DNA of 64,000 bases, taken from positions 1-64,000 of the forward strand of contig JBDXHU010000009.1 in the NCBI GenBank assembly GCA_039989475.1, given 5' to 3'. Under the pieces are notes generated by a model. That model was not told the DNA's origin. It was given only the letters and a program-made list of their open reading frames with translations, and did no database searches. A program made the position numbers and the translations under genes. This DNA comes from JBDXHU01 sp039989475 (GTDB taxonomy: Bacteria > Pseudomonadota > Gammaproteobacteria > Pseudomonadales > Halieaceae). Positions within the stretch are counted from its first letter, which is position 1. Each line of letters starts with the position of its first letter. Positions 43,205-51,721 of the stretch are shown here, one piece after another.

Positions 43205-44719
43205 ATGGCCAAGAACCTGATTTTTTGCTTTGACGGCACCTGTAACGAGCCCGGCGACGCCAGCCAGTCTGAAACTCGCAGCGGCGGCCTTGAAGACAGC
43301 AGCATCAGCAATATCCTGAAACTACATTTACTACTGGGCGGCGATCTCAAGGATGGCAATGCCCACCAATTGCCGCAGCTGAGCCTCTACTACTCCGGGG
43401 TTGGCACCTACGGCAACAAGCTGAAACGGATCTTTAATGCCGGCCTGGCGCTGACCGATGTCGGGCGCATTATCGACGACGGCCTCAAAGACCTGCGCCA
43501 GCATTACCAATCCGGCGACAAGATTTTTGTCTTCGGCTTCAGCCGCGGCGCCGCCATTGCCCGCCGCTTCTGCTCGGTGCTCAGCAAGACCGATGGTCTC
43601 AAGGGCAAGCGAATTGCCATGCTCGGCGTGTTTGATACGGTCGCCTCCATCGGTATGCCCGATTTGCATACCGAGCGTCGCCCCGCTTCCGATGTCATCT
43701 TCGAGGATCGCTTCATCAGCCCGAACATCAAGCAGGCGCTGCACCTGATCAGTCTCGATGACAAACGCCGCGCATTTCAGCCTACCCTGATGAACGCCGA
43801 GGAGCGCGTGACCGAGGTCTGGTTCGCCGGTGCCCACTCCGATGTCGGCGGCGGCCTGCGCCGCGACGGCCTGTCGGACAATGCCCTGCGCTATATGCTG
43901 GACGAACTGGCCCGTCGCAAAACCGGGCTGGTAACCCTGGCGCCCTCCCAGGTGAAGTTTGCGCAGATCAACGCCAGCGACAAGGATGTACAACTGGAAC
44001 TGGACGACCTGATCGTGGAACCGAATACCTTCGGCATCAGCCACGAACAATCCCGTATCTGGCCACTGTCAGAATTCCTGCTCTATGACCGCCGTGCAGC
44101 GGTGCTGGTCAACGACAAAGTGTCCGCAAAACGGCCACAGATTCACCACACGGTCGCGGAGCGTATTTACGGGGATGATGACTACCGCCCCGCCAGTCTC
44201 AAGGCGGTGAAGCACGAGATCCTCTACCCGGATAACACCCGCAACACCTTCAACAACCTGGGCCACCACATCCAGGTCGGCATGCGTTCGCTGCGGCCTC
44301 TGAAGGTGGGTGAGTCACGCACGGTGCCGGTCTATGCGCACCAGTTTTATAACCGCACCGGGCTACTGCTGGAAAAGGGACAGAAATACCGCTTCAAGGC
44401 CCGCGCCAACCAGCAGTGGAAGGACGGCGGCATCGACTGCGACGCCAGCGGCTGGGACCGGGATCATCCCGAGGTGGGCTGGATCAAGGATATTGCGGTG
44501 CGTTCCATGGAGCCGTTCCGGCGCCTGCCGGATGCAGACTGGTTCTCCCTCATCGGCGCAATCGGCGACAGCGAGCAGGAACTGTTTGAGATTGCTAACA
44601 GCAGCACAACCTTTACGCCGGGGCACAGTGACGAATTTTGCCCCTTCGCCAATGACCTGAAGCGCATGTACGCCAATAATGATGGCTACATAGACGTCAC
44701 GGTAACGCGGCTGGCATGA
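43205..44719 (+). CDS. DUF2235 alpha/beta hydrolase with lectin-like C-terminus
   Basis: A 504-residue protein. The DUF2235 domain (about 1-330) starts NLIFCFDGTCNEPGD. It carries the nucleophile elbow GFSRGAA (Ser near 113), DTVASIG near 147 and the late HSDVGGG motif. DUF2235 includes T6SS phospholipase effectors (Tle1 type), but no T6SS genes are nearby. The last ~130 residues (VPVYAHQFYNRTGLLLEKG, then LIGAIGDSEQELFEI and ANNDGYIDVTVTRL) resemble the PA-IL/LecA-like galactose-binding sandwich. It has no signal peptide. Confidence 0.82.
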   Translation: MAKNLIFCFDGTCNEPGDASQSETRSGGLEDSSISNILKLHLLLGGDLKDGNAHQLPQLSLYYSGVGTYGNKLKRIFNAGLALTDVGRIIDDGLKDLRQHYQSGDKIFVFGFSRGAAIARRFCSVLSKTDGLKGKRIAMLGVFDTVASIGMPDLHTERRPASDVIFEDRFISPNIKQALHLISLDDKRRAFQPTLMNAEERVTEVWFAGAHSDVGGGLRRDGLSDNALRYMLDELARRKTGLVTLAPSQVKFAQINASDKDVQLELDDLIVEPNTFGISHEQSRIWPLSEFLLYDRRAAVLVNDKVSAKRPQIHHTVAERIYGDDDYRPASLKAVKHEILYPDNTRNTFNNLGHHIQVGMRSLRPLKVGESRTVPVYAHQFYNRTGLLLEKGQKYRFKARANQQWKDGGIDCDASGWDRDHPEVGWIKDIAVRSMEPFRRLPDADWFSLIGAIGDSEQELFEIANSSTTFTPGHSDEFCPFANDLKRMYANNDGYIDVTVTRLA

Positions 44720-44785
44720 GCCCTCAGCGGGTAGAGAGCCTTCAGCGTCGGGTAAAGAGCCCTCAGCGCGGGGTAGAGAGCGACT
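44719..44785. repeat. Short imperfect tandem repeat after the DUF2235 gene
   Basis: AGCCCTCAGCG-type units start at 44719, 44737 and 44758, each followed by a GGTA(A/G)AGAG stretch, between the DUF2235 stop and the convergent NfeD-like gene. Unit length varies (18 and 21 bp). No terminator structure is obvious. Confidence 0.6.
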
Positions 44786-44795
44786 AAATAATAAT

Positions 44796-45737
44796 TTAAG
44801 TCGCTGCCGCAACCTGCTGCTTGCGGATCATCATCACCGCACGCAGGGCCATGGGTATTTCCACCTCGCCGCGAAAATGTTCTGCCCAGGGTGTATGCAG
44901 GGCGGCAATCAGGCTATTAATTTCCGCCTCGAACTTGTTCATGTCGCTGCCCGGCCACTCGCCGTCCATATAGAGGAAGCTGTACATACGCGGCTGCGAA
45001 TACATCTGCTTCTTGAAGGTAAGGAACTTGCCCGGTCGGTTAGTATCGTACAGGGCCAGGGTGTAGGTATTGAGTTTGGCCTGGGCCTCTTCCAGGTTCA
45101 TGCCCTTGAGACCGCAGAGCACGTGGTAGGCATAGACCAGCGCCAGTTTGCGATGCTCAAGCAAGCCGTCCTGGAAAGCGTTCCAGTAACCGAAGTTGGG
45201 CGTACCGTATTCGCGCTCGACCTTGTCATCGCGCTCGTACAACTCCAGGGCGATATTCTCGGTACGGGTCGGCTTGTCGCCATAGCTGGGGACATCGGAG
45301 CTGGTGATCTCCAGGGTATTACCGCGATGGCCCACCACTTCCACCAGGCAATTACCGGGAAAATCGCGGTTGGCACTGACCTTCCAGAAACGCCCACCCA
45401 CTTCCAGCTTGCTGGTGCCCGGGTACAAGGGGTCCATCAACAGCACCGTGGTGCCGACCAGACTCTCGGCCAGTGCCCCCTCCGACAGTTTGCGCGAGGC
45501 CTCGGCATTGGCGTCCTCCCTGGGATTGCGCTTCATATAGATGATGGCGCCAATGGCGGTCATCATAATGAAACTCCACAGCTGCCACATCCACCATAGA
45601 CCGGGATTCAGATAGGTGATGATTGCCTGCACCACGGCCGCAAACACCATGGAGGTAGTCAAGCGGCCGAGTTTCAGCAGGTCGGCCACCCAGAACAGTG
45701 CACCGAGAATCATCCAATGATAAAACTGCAAAACCAT
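44796..45737 (-). CDS. NfeD-like membrane protein with an extra C-terminal domain
   Basis: A 313-residue protein. Two to three membrane helices lie within residues 8-65. A soluble OB-like domain at about 88-150 (LVGTTVLLMDPLYPGTSKLEV, FPGNCLVEVVGHRGNTLEI) matches the NfeD C-terminal fold. A further helical domain of about 150 residues (NAFQDGLLEHRKLALVYAYH onward) is not part of NfeD and is not recognised. NfeD proteins partner stomatin-like proteins in membrane quality control; no stomatin gene is adjacent. Confidence 0.75.
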   Translation of the reverse strand: MVLQFYHWMILGALFWVADLLKLGRLTTSMVFAAVVQAIITYLNPGLWWMWQLWSFIMMTAIGAIIYMKRNPREDANAEASRKLSEGALAESLVGTTVLLMDPLYPGTSKLEVGGRFWKVSANRDFPGNCLVEVVGHRGNTLEITSSDVPSYGDKPTRTENIALELYERDDKVEREYGTPNFGYWNAFQDGLLEHRKLALVYAYHVLCGLKGMNLEEAQAKLNTYTLALYDTNRPGKFLTFKKQMYSQPRMYSFLYMDGEWPGSDMNKFEAEINSLIAALHTPWAEHFRGEVEIPMALRAVMMIRKQQVAAAT

Positions 45738-45769
45738 AGCGAACAGTATAGTGCAGACGCGGGCTCAGT

Positions 45770-47641
45770 TTAAGCCGCGCGCAGGGCCCGCCCCAGGGTT
45801 TCTGTGCCCAGTTCTTCACCAAACTCGGTGCCGGCCCAGGCCGTCTGGCCCTTGATCAGCACCCGGCTGACCACGCCATCCGAGCGATTGACCATCTGTG
45901 CGTGGTCAAACAGCTCCCGATGCAGCAACTGCCGATTGGGGTCACATTCGTAGCCTGCCAGTGCTTCCGGGTCGATCAGCACCATATCCGCCTGGGCGCC
46001 TATCTCCAGCGTCCCCACATCCAGGCCAAAGAACGCGGCCGGCTCCGTGGTGAGACGCTGCACCATACGCGCGACCGTGGGCAGGCCCTGTTCCTGGGCG
46101 CGCTTCAGAGAGCCCAGGTTGCCGTCGAAAAACGCCATATTGGTGATGTGTGCGCCGGAGTCGTTGAATCCCGGCATCGTGCTCTCGTCCAGCAGCAGGT
46201 CCAGGGTCCGCACGTTGCCGACATTGCCCTGATCCACATAGAAGCGAAAGCCTTTGTCGTAGCGGCGCATCATGTGCAGCATGAACTCCGCATCGTCACC
46301 AATGGGGCTGGGGAAGGCGCTGAAGGCCTCGGCTTCCGCATCGCTGCGGGCCTCGGCGGCGGCGCCGGCCTGGAAGCGCGCTAGCCGCTCGAATACCTGT
46401 TCGAAGCTCTCGCCGTCCCAGTCGGCGATCGGTGCGCCGTCAAACACCATCTTGTCGAAGTCACGAATCACCAGGCTGTCGGGAGCGCCGAGCCGGGCCT
46501 TGATGGTCGCCCAGTTGAAACCACCGCGACCGTGGTGCCAGTCGGCGCGGAACTCCTCGACCCAGGCCGGGCTGTTAAGCAGCGCCAGGCGCCCTTCCAC
46601 GTCGTCATATTCCCTGGCAATCAACTTGCAGGTAGAGGGCATTTCCTCGAACAGGGGGCTGACAATGCCGTCGCTCCAGACGCGAAAGTTGGTGCCCAGT
46701 GCCTGAAAGTGGATATTGCCCTTGAACAACTTCGAATTCATCAACCTGGCAAAGGCCAGGAAGGGGTTGCCGGCGCCACTCATCTGGGCAAAGTCGATGG
46801 CTGCCAGGGCGGAGGTCTTGAGGGTCTTGCCAAACAGGCGACCGCTGGTCAGTGCGAAATACTGGAAGGCCTTGATGCGCTTTTCGATAATCGGCGTGGT
46901 CTGCCAGACCCGGTCTTTCTCCCGCACCACCCGCAGCAGCCGCTTCATCTCCTTGAAGGAGGCGAACTGGGTGGGAATGCGTTTGTCGGTGTTGGGGTCG
47001 TTGGACAGGTAATGGAAGGGCAAACCATCCGTCGACAGGCCCATGTAGCCCTGGTCGAGTGCGGTATCCAGCAGCTCGCACATCTTGTCCAGTTCGGCCT
47101 CGGTGGGGGCGCGACTGACCGAAGCCTGCAAGCCCATGACCTCAACCCGCAACATGGAATGAGGCACGAAGGCGGCCACATTGGGCCCCAGCGGCACGCT
47201 GGCAAAGTGATCCATATAGTCGCCGGTATTGTCCCAGGTAACCGCCTCGACACACTTGGAGAGCACTTTCTTGGGAATGTTCTCAACCCGGGTAAAGCAG
47301 TCAACGATGGGATCCTGGCTGGCCTCGCGCTGCTTGCCGAAACAGGTACCCAGCGAGCAGTTACCCACCAGCACGGTGGTGGTGCCGTGGCGCACCGCCT
47401 CCGGCAGGCCCGGGTCGAGATCGACTTCCAGGTCCAGGTGGGTGTGGATGTCTAGCAGTCCAGGCAGCAGCCACTGGCCGCTACCGTCAACCACCTCGCG
47501 CGCCAGCTCCGGGGCCAGGGGCGATCCCTTGGCGGCGATCTTGCCGTCCTTTACCGCGATATCAATGCTCTGTGGTGCCATCCCGCGGCCGTCGAAAACC
47601 AGGGCTCCCTGGATGAGTGTGTCCCAAAATGCGCTGCTCAT
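45770..47641 (-). CDS. N-acyl-D-amino-acid deacylase-like amidohydrolase
   Basis: A 623-residue amidohydrolase. An N-terminal beta-sandwich is followed by a TIM barrel with DIHTHLDLEVD (residues 64-74) and VGNCSLG, a typical D-aminoacylase landmark. A C-terminal SGAHITNMAFFDG and GQADMVLIDPEAL-type end (GAQADMVLIDPEAL) closes the metal site. It is longer than the ~480-residue classical D-aminoacylases, like the 3D-family members often seen in marine bacteria. It is divergent from the MAPEG gene. Confidence 0.88.
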   Translation of the reverse strand: MSSAFWDTLIQGALVFDGRGMAPQSIDIAVKDGKIAAKGSPLAPELAREVVDGSGQWLLPGLLDIHTHLDLEVDLDPGLPEAVRHGTTTVLVGNCSLGTCFGKQREASQDPIVDCFTRVENIPKKVLSKCVEAVTWDNTGDYMDHFASVPLGPNVAAFVPHSMLRVEVMGLQASVSRAPTEAELDKMCELLDTALDQGYMGLSTDGLPFHYLSNDPNTDKRIPTQFASFKEMKRLLRVVREKDRVWQTTPIIEKRIKAFQYFALTSGRLFGKTLKTSALAAIDFAQMSGAGNPFLAFARLMNSKLFKGNIHFQALGTNFRVWSDGIVSPLFEEMPSTCKLIAREYDDVEGRLALLNSPAWVEEFRADWHHGRGGFNWATIKARLGAPDSLVIRDFDKMVFDGAPIADWDGESFEQVFERLARFQAGAAAEARSDAEAEAFSAFPSPIGDDAEFMLHMMRRYDKGFRFYVDQGNVGNVRTLDLLLDESTMPGFNDSGAHITNMAFFDGNLGSLKRAQEQGLPTVARMVQRLTTEPAAFFGLDVGTLEIGAQADMVLIDPEALAGYECDPNRQLLHRELFDHAQMVNRSDGVVSRVLIKGQTAWAGTEFGEELGTETLGRALRAA

Positions 47642-47771
47642 GCTGTGCTGTCCTTCTGTGCATATCTAACGATGAAGTGTGCAGTCTACACGGATTGATA
47701 AAAAGCTTAATCCGCGTATATTCCGTTTCATAACAAAACTTATGCACCCCCGCAAGCGCAAGGAGTTCGCC

Positions 47772-48176
47772 ATGGAAATGCCCTCGATCTCACTACTATC
47801 GATTACCCCGCTATATGTTGCCCTGCTGGGCCTGATCTGGATTGTGATGACCCTGCGGGTTGGCCTGTATCGGGTCAAGAACGAAATCAATATTGGCGAT
47901 GGTGGTGACCCGGAAATGCAGCGCCGTGTTCGCGGCCAGGGTAATTTTATCGAATCGGTACCCCTGGCGGTGGCACTGCTGCTGGTAATGGAGCTGGTCG
48001 GCGCCTCGGACACCTGGTTGCACGCCCTCGGCGCCACCCTGGTGCTTGGCCGCCTGCTGCACTATGTCGGCCTCACCGAAATTGGCCCATTCCAGTGTCG
48101 CCCGGCCGGCATGTTCGCCACGCTGGGCGTATACCTGATCAGCAGCGGCTGGATACTGGTCGACCTTTATCTGTAA
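47772..48176 (+). CDS. MAPEG-family membrane protein
   Basis: A 134-residue four-helix membrane protein. The diagnostic RVRGQGNFIESVPLAVALLL stretch and LGRLLHYVG match MAPEG (eicosanoid/glutathione metabolism) proteins of the bacterial YecN type. AGGAG lies 7 bases before the ATG. It is 18 bp upstream of a soluble GST gene, which suggests a shared role in glutathione-dependent detoxification. Confidence 0.9.
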   Translation: MEMPSISLLSITPLYVALLGLIWIVMTLRVGLYRVKNEINIGDGGDPEMQRRVRGQGNFIESVPLAVALLLVMELVGASDTWLHALGATLVLGRLLHYVGLTEIGPFQCRPAGMFATLGVYLISSGWILVDLYL

Positions 48177-48194
48177 TACCAGGGAGTTCTCGAT

Positions 48195-48845
48195 ATGAAA
48201 ATTTATGGGGCTAATGTTTCCCCCTTTGTACGCAAGGTGCTGGTAGTGGCAGCCGCCAAGGGGCTCGATTTTGAGCACGAGCCGGTCATGCCCGGCAGCG
48301 ATGACGCGGAGTTCAGGCTAGCCAGTCCAATTGGCAAGATACCTGGCTTCATGGACGGGGAGCTGCGGGTCAGCGATTCCAGCATTATCTGCGAGTACCT
48401 GGAGGAGAAGTATCCAGCGGTGCGCATGCAGCCCGACACACCGGAACTGCGGGCCCGGGCGCGCTGGTACGAGGAGTACGCCGACACCAAATTTGTCGAG
48501 ATGTGCACGGCCTTCTTCTTCGAACGCATCGCCAAGAAGCTGTTTGGCGACGACAGTGGCCCCGACGAGGCGCGTCTCAAACAGGTGGCCGAGGAACTGG
48601 CGCCCGTCACCCTGGCCTATGTCGAGAGCCAGGTACCCGACAGCGGCTTCCTGTTCGGCGATGACCTCTATATAGCCGATGTGGCGCTGATATCGCCGAC
48701 TGTGAATGCGGCCTACGGCGGCTACGAAATCGACGCCCAGGAATTTCCCAAAGTCGCCGCCTACCGGGCCCGGGTCATGGCCCACCCGGCCATGGCCGGT
48801 GTCCTGGAAGTTGAGCGGGCTATGCTTGCGGCGCTGACCGCCTGA
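48195..48845 (+). CDS. Glutathione S-transferase
   Basis: A 216-residue canonical GST. The N-terminal thioredoxin-like domain (ANVSPFVRKVLVVAAAKGL) has Ser-Pro-Phe in the catalytic position and the cis-Pro motif GKIPGF, with SDSSIICEYLEEKYP for glutathione binding. A helical C-terminal domain follows (GDDLYIADVALISP). GGGAG precedes the ATG. It sits between MAPEG and TauE/SafE genes in one direction, overlapping the latter. Confidence 0.92.
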   Translation: MKIYGANVSPFVRKVLVVAAAKGLDFEHEPVMPGSDDAEFRLASPIGKIPGFMDGELRVSDSSIICEYLEEKYPAVRMQPDTPELRARARWYEEYADTKFVEMCTAFFFERIAKKLFGDDSGPDEARLKQVAEELAPVTLAYVESQVPDSGFLFGDDLYIADVALISPTVNAAYGGYEIDAQEFPKVAAYRARVMAHPAMAGVLEVERAMLAALTA

Positions 48846-49600
48846 GCGAACTCCATTTCTGGCAATATGCGCTGATCGCCCTGCTATTCGTGTGGGGCGG
48901 CTTCGTGCGCTCGGGCCTGGGATTTGGCGGCGCGGTGCTGACCCTGCCCTTTCTGCTGCTGATCCTCGACCAGCCGCTGGTATTCCTGCCCATTATTGGC
49001 CTGCACCTGATGATATTTTCCTCGCTGACGGTATGGCAGAGTCACCGCTCGGAGCACAGCGCCACCACGGTTAACTGGCCGTTTCTGAAATGGGCGCTGC
49101 TGGTGATGGCGATTCCCAAGGCGATTGGAGTGATGGGTGTGATTACCCTGCCGGGGGAGTTAATCAGCGGCTTTATTTTCATTATTGTCACTGTCTACTC
49201 CATCAGCTACATCCTCGACCGGCCGATTCGGAGCAAGAACAAGTATCTCGATACCCTGTTGATGGCGCTGGGAGGCTACGTCAGTGGCACCTCGCTGATC
49301 GCCGCACCGCTGGTGGTACCGGTGGCGGCAAGCCGGGTGCCCAGGGAGCAGCTGCGCGATACTCTGTTCGCGCTGTGGTTCATCCTGGTACTGGTCAAGC
49401 TGGCCGCGTTTATGGCGGCGGGGGTCGACATGCAGTGGCGAGAACACCTGTGGCTATTGCCCTGTGCCACGATCGGCCATGTGCTGGGGCTGCGTTTTCA
49501 CGACTACACACTGCGCGCCAATACCGCGGTGTTTTTCCGGATCATCGGCTGTGGACTACTGGCAGTCAGCCTGGTGGGCCTGACCCGCATCGCCTTATAG
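48842..49600 (+). CDS. TauE/SafE sulfite-exporter family permease, probable CTG start
   Basis: A membrane protein with about eight helices. The motif VRSGLGFGGAVLTLPFLLLI and the second-half YVSGTSLIAAPLVVPV repeat the TSUP glycine-rich loop. The first conventional start is GTG at 48890, which would cut the first helix. The in-frame codons before it read SELHFWQYALIALLFVWGG, a proper TSUP beginning, and start at CTG 48842, which overlaps the GST stop as CTGA. I infer a CTG start with translational coupling (252 residues). Transported anion unknown. Confidence 0.8.
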   Translation: MSELHFWQYALIALLFVWGGFVRSGLGFGGAVLTLPFLLLILDQPLVFLPIIGLHLMIFSSLTVWQSHRSEHSATTVNWPFLKWALLVMAIPKAIGVMGVITLPGELISGFIFIIVTVYSISYILDRPIRSKNKYLDTLLMALGGYVSGTSLIAAPLVVPVAASRVPREQLRDTLFALWFILVLVKLAAFMAAGVDMQWREHLWLLPCATIGHVLGLRFHDYTLRANTAVFFRIIGCGLLAVSLVGLTRIAL

Positions 49601-49603
49601 AAT

Positions 49604-49632
49604 AAAAAAGCCCGGTGAAACATCAACCGGGC
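49604..49632 (-). terminator. Rho-independent terminator (minus strand)
   Basis: GCCCGGT (49610-49616) pairs with ACCGGGC (49626-49632). On the minus strand the stem is followed by six T (49609-49604). It terminates the 49665-50066 gene and also lies just beyond the convergent permease gene. Confidence 0.85.
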
Positions 49633-49664
49633 AAGGGTAGGGATTTCTGGATGTTCTTTGCGGC

Positions 49665-50066
49665 TCAGGCTGCCTTGTTGAGGGTTTCCTGGCAGGCCCT
49701 GGCCACAGCATTGAAGGCATAATCTTCCATCTTCAATGACTTCAGGATTGCCAGCACCTCATCGTTGCCTTTGCTGTCCACCCGCTTGCCCAGGGTCGGC
49801 AAGATGCCGATCTTGTTCACCATCTGCCAGGTACCGGTGGCGCGCTTGCGCTTTTTCTGGCCATGGGACAGTGCCTCTTCATAGGCGTAGAAAGACTTCA
49901 GTGCGAGCAGTTCAGCGTCGCTGACACCGTCGTGTTCTTCGGCCTTCAGGTCCACCGCCCGGCGGTAGGCTTCAATGGCCAGGGGTTCGTGACCGCGCTT
50001 GATGGCGTTCTCTGCAAACACGTAACACAGTTCAGGTTTTTTGATTCTCAATACCAATTCATGCAT
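49665..50066 (-). CDS. Hypothetical helical protein (TPR-like)
   Basis: A 133-residue soluble helical protein. It starts MHELVLRIKKPELCYVFAEN, has EAYRRAVDLKAEE, a TPR-like helix, and later HGQKKRKRATGTWQMVNKIG. No family is recognised. ATG at 50066 is preferred because GGGAGAG lies 5-6 bases upstream; the frame opens at 50081. A clear terminator follows. Confidence 0.7.
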   Translation of the reverse strand: MHELVLRIKKPELCYVFAENAIKRGHEPLAIEAYRRAVDLKAEEHDGVSDAELLALKSFYAYEEALSHGQKKRKRATGTWQMVNKIGILPTLGKRVDSKGNDEVLAILKSLKMEDYAFNAVARACQETLNKAA

Positions 50067-50093
50067 AGCGTCTCTCCCCACGTTAACTCCTGT

Positions 50094-50294
50094 TCAAACC
50101 ATCAGTTCAAAATGACCCATCAGGCTTCTAAATTCGGTTGCGGTTTCAGTGATGACATAGCGGATCCCGCTGGTATCACTGGCATCTACCTCGATCCCGA
50201 GCTGTCCGCGCTCTACCAGCGCTGACAGGGCGGCAATTTCAAACTCGGTGAACTCCACCGTTATCCTGTCCTGGTCCAGATCTATCGTTTTCAC
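50094..50294 (-). CDS. Small hypothetical protein, GTG start
   Basis: A 66-residue acidic protein (KTIDLDQDRITVEFTEFEI, then LSALVERGQLGIEVDAS). It looks like one compact alpha/beta domain. GTG at 50294 with AGGA upstream is preferred to the open frame start at 50450, which would read through a terminator. It sits 27 bp upstream of the helical protein gene on the same strand, so cotranscription is likely. No function is assigned. Confidence 0.5.
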   Translation of the reverse strand: MKTIDLDQDRITVEFTEFEIAALSALVERGQLGIEVDASDTSGIRYVITETATEFRSLMGHFELMV

Positions 50295-50430
50295 TGCGTC
50301 GGTTTTCCTGTTTGTTTGTGCGTATGTTAGGGAGATCAGCGCTAAATCAGGATTGCCGGGCGCGCCAAGGTCATGGCCGCAGGCGACAGTTTTCAATTGC
50401 TGTGGGAGAGGCACCGAGGGCAAAACAGGC

Positions 50431-50462
50431 AAAAAAAAGCCCGAACTCAAACCGAGCCGGGC
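50431..50462 (-). terminator. Rho-independent terminator (minus strand)
   Basis: GCCCG (50439-50443) pairs with CGGGC (50458-50462), with an inner CTC/GAG pairing. Eight T follow on the minus strand (50438-50431). It lies downstream of pdsO. Confidence 0.75.
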
Positions 50463-50580
50463 AGAACGTGCGCCCTGGGGAAAGGGCGCTATCGGGGTTG
50501 CGTATCGATCCAGCCAATACAGTTAATACTACGCAGTGAACTGTGCTGCTGGATCACCCCGGGGGAGGACCAGGTGGTTG

Positions 50581-50615
50581 GCGGGGCAGCCGGATTTTAA
50601 ATCCGACCGCCCCGC
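50581..50615. other. Strong hairpin just after the pdsO stop codon
   Basis: GCGGGGC (50581-50587) pairs with GCCCCGC (50609-50615), with an inner CGGATTT/AAATCCG arm. It lies 8 bp past the pdsO stop with no T-run, so it may protect the mRNA 3' end rather than terminate. Confidence 0.6.
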
Positions 50616-50622
50616 AGGTGGG

Positions 50623-51354
50623 TTAATCGGTGGACGCCAGGCCTCGCACCGGCGGCTGGCTCAGGTTGATCTTTACCGCACGCTCCAGCGCATAGGCATC
50701 GTAGTCGCCCTGCCCCGCGCTGGATTGACTGGCGCCGTGACTGAAGCTCTCAATACGCTGCGCGTCCACGCCGTATTCCGCCAGGGTCCGGGCCACATGA
50801 CTCACCCGACCCAGCGACAGCTGCTCGTTGTAGGTTTCTTCACCGCGCGGGTCGGCATAGCCGTCCAGACGAATCGCGATCGCCGGGTTGGCCGCCAGAA
50901 ATTCCGCCAGTCGCGCCAGGCGCTGCTGGCCGGTCGGCGTTAACTCGGTGGCGTTGGTCTTGAACAGCATTTCCAGCTCCAATTGGTCCAGCACCAGTTG
51001 CGCATACTGCAGGTTGGCGGAGCGAACCTCTTCCAGATCGGCACTGGCCTGCGCCAGGCGGCTTTGACTTTGCTCCAGATCCGCCCGGGCCAGTGTCAGC
51101 TGGTCCAGGGAATCCTCTGCCTGGGCAGCGGTATCAATGGTCCCGTCCATCCAGGTGGCCACCAGCGCGCCGCCAACAAGGCCCACTGGTCCACCCAACG
51201 CCACGCCGGCGGCAGTCACACCCAGAAAGGTCATGCCCTTCTTGGCGGGAAGCCACCTGTCGTCGGCGTGGGCCGGGTGAATGGTCACTAGCGCCAGCAG
51301 GCCGCTCAGTGCAATACGAGAAATACAGGTAGTGGTTTTCGTCTTCGCTGTCAT
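50623..51354 (-). CDS. pdsO: Sortase-associated OmpA-like protein PdsO
   Basis: A 243-residue secreted protein. A signal peptide (cleavage near AHADD) is followed by a Gly-rich hydrophobic stretch (GVTAAGVALGGPVGLVGGAL), a coiled coil (about 80-125) and an OmpA C-terminal peptidoglycan-binding domain (IRLDGYADPRGEETYNEQLS). This is the layout of TIGR03789 PdsO, found beside proteobacterial sortases. AAGGAG precedes the ATG. It lies 367 bp downstream of the sortase gene on the same strand, perhaps with its own promoter. Confidence 0.92.
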   Translation of the reverse strand: MTAKTKTTTCISRIALSGLLALVTIHPAHADDRWLPAKKGMTFLGVTAAGVALGGPVGLVGGALVATWMDGTIDTAAQAEDSLDQLTLARADLEQSQSRLAQASADLEEVRSANLQYAQLVLDQLELEMLFKTNATELTPTGQQRLARLAEFLAANPAIAIRLDGYADPRGEETYNEQLSLGRVSHVARTLAEYGVDAQRIESFSHGASQSSAGQGDYDAYALERAVKINLSQPPVRGLASTD

Positions 51355-51721
51355 GGGTATCTCCTTGGTTGACCCTGTGCTTGAGTGTTATTACAGGCCA
51401 ACAAGAAGACATTGCCGGGGCTGAAAAGCGGCAATAAGCAGATTAATTCGGGCAAATTATGACGTGAAAAAAGATGGCCGCCAGGACGCATAACAGCATC
51501 CTCGACAGATCAGCTCAGGGGCGGTGACAGCTCTCACCCCCAGCGGCTTATCTCCGCTCCAGCGCCGACCTGACCAGGAATATGCAGCCCTGGCAGCCAT
51601 GCTCACTCCCCGACAAATGCGCGCATCCCCTATCAGCAGCGCACCTGGGATGGAGCCAGTATGGATTGGGCGCGGGGGTTTACCAGCGGCCGAGAATGAT
51701 TCAGTGACCCCAGTCACAAAT
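51355..51721. other. 367-bp intergenic region upstream of pdsO
   Basis: No gene is convincing here; the open frames are antisense to the sortase or lack protein character. ATTGCCG (51411-51417) and CGGCAAT (51429-51435) form a 7-bp inverted repeat about 57-80 bp upstream of pdsO, a possible leader structure or operator. Confidence 0.5.

Noticed and set aside
43205..44719. T6SS effector cluster
   Set aside because: DUF2235 is found in T6SS effectors, but no VgrG, PAAR, Hcp or immunity gene is nearby.
50295..50450. N-terminal extension of the small 66-residue protein
   Set aside because: It would run through a clear terminator, and the GTG at 50294 has its own ribosome site.
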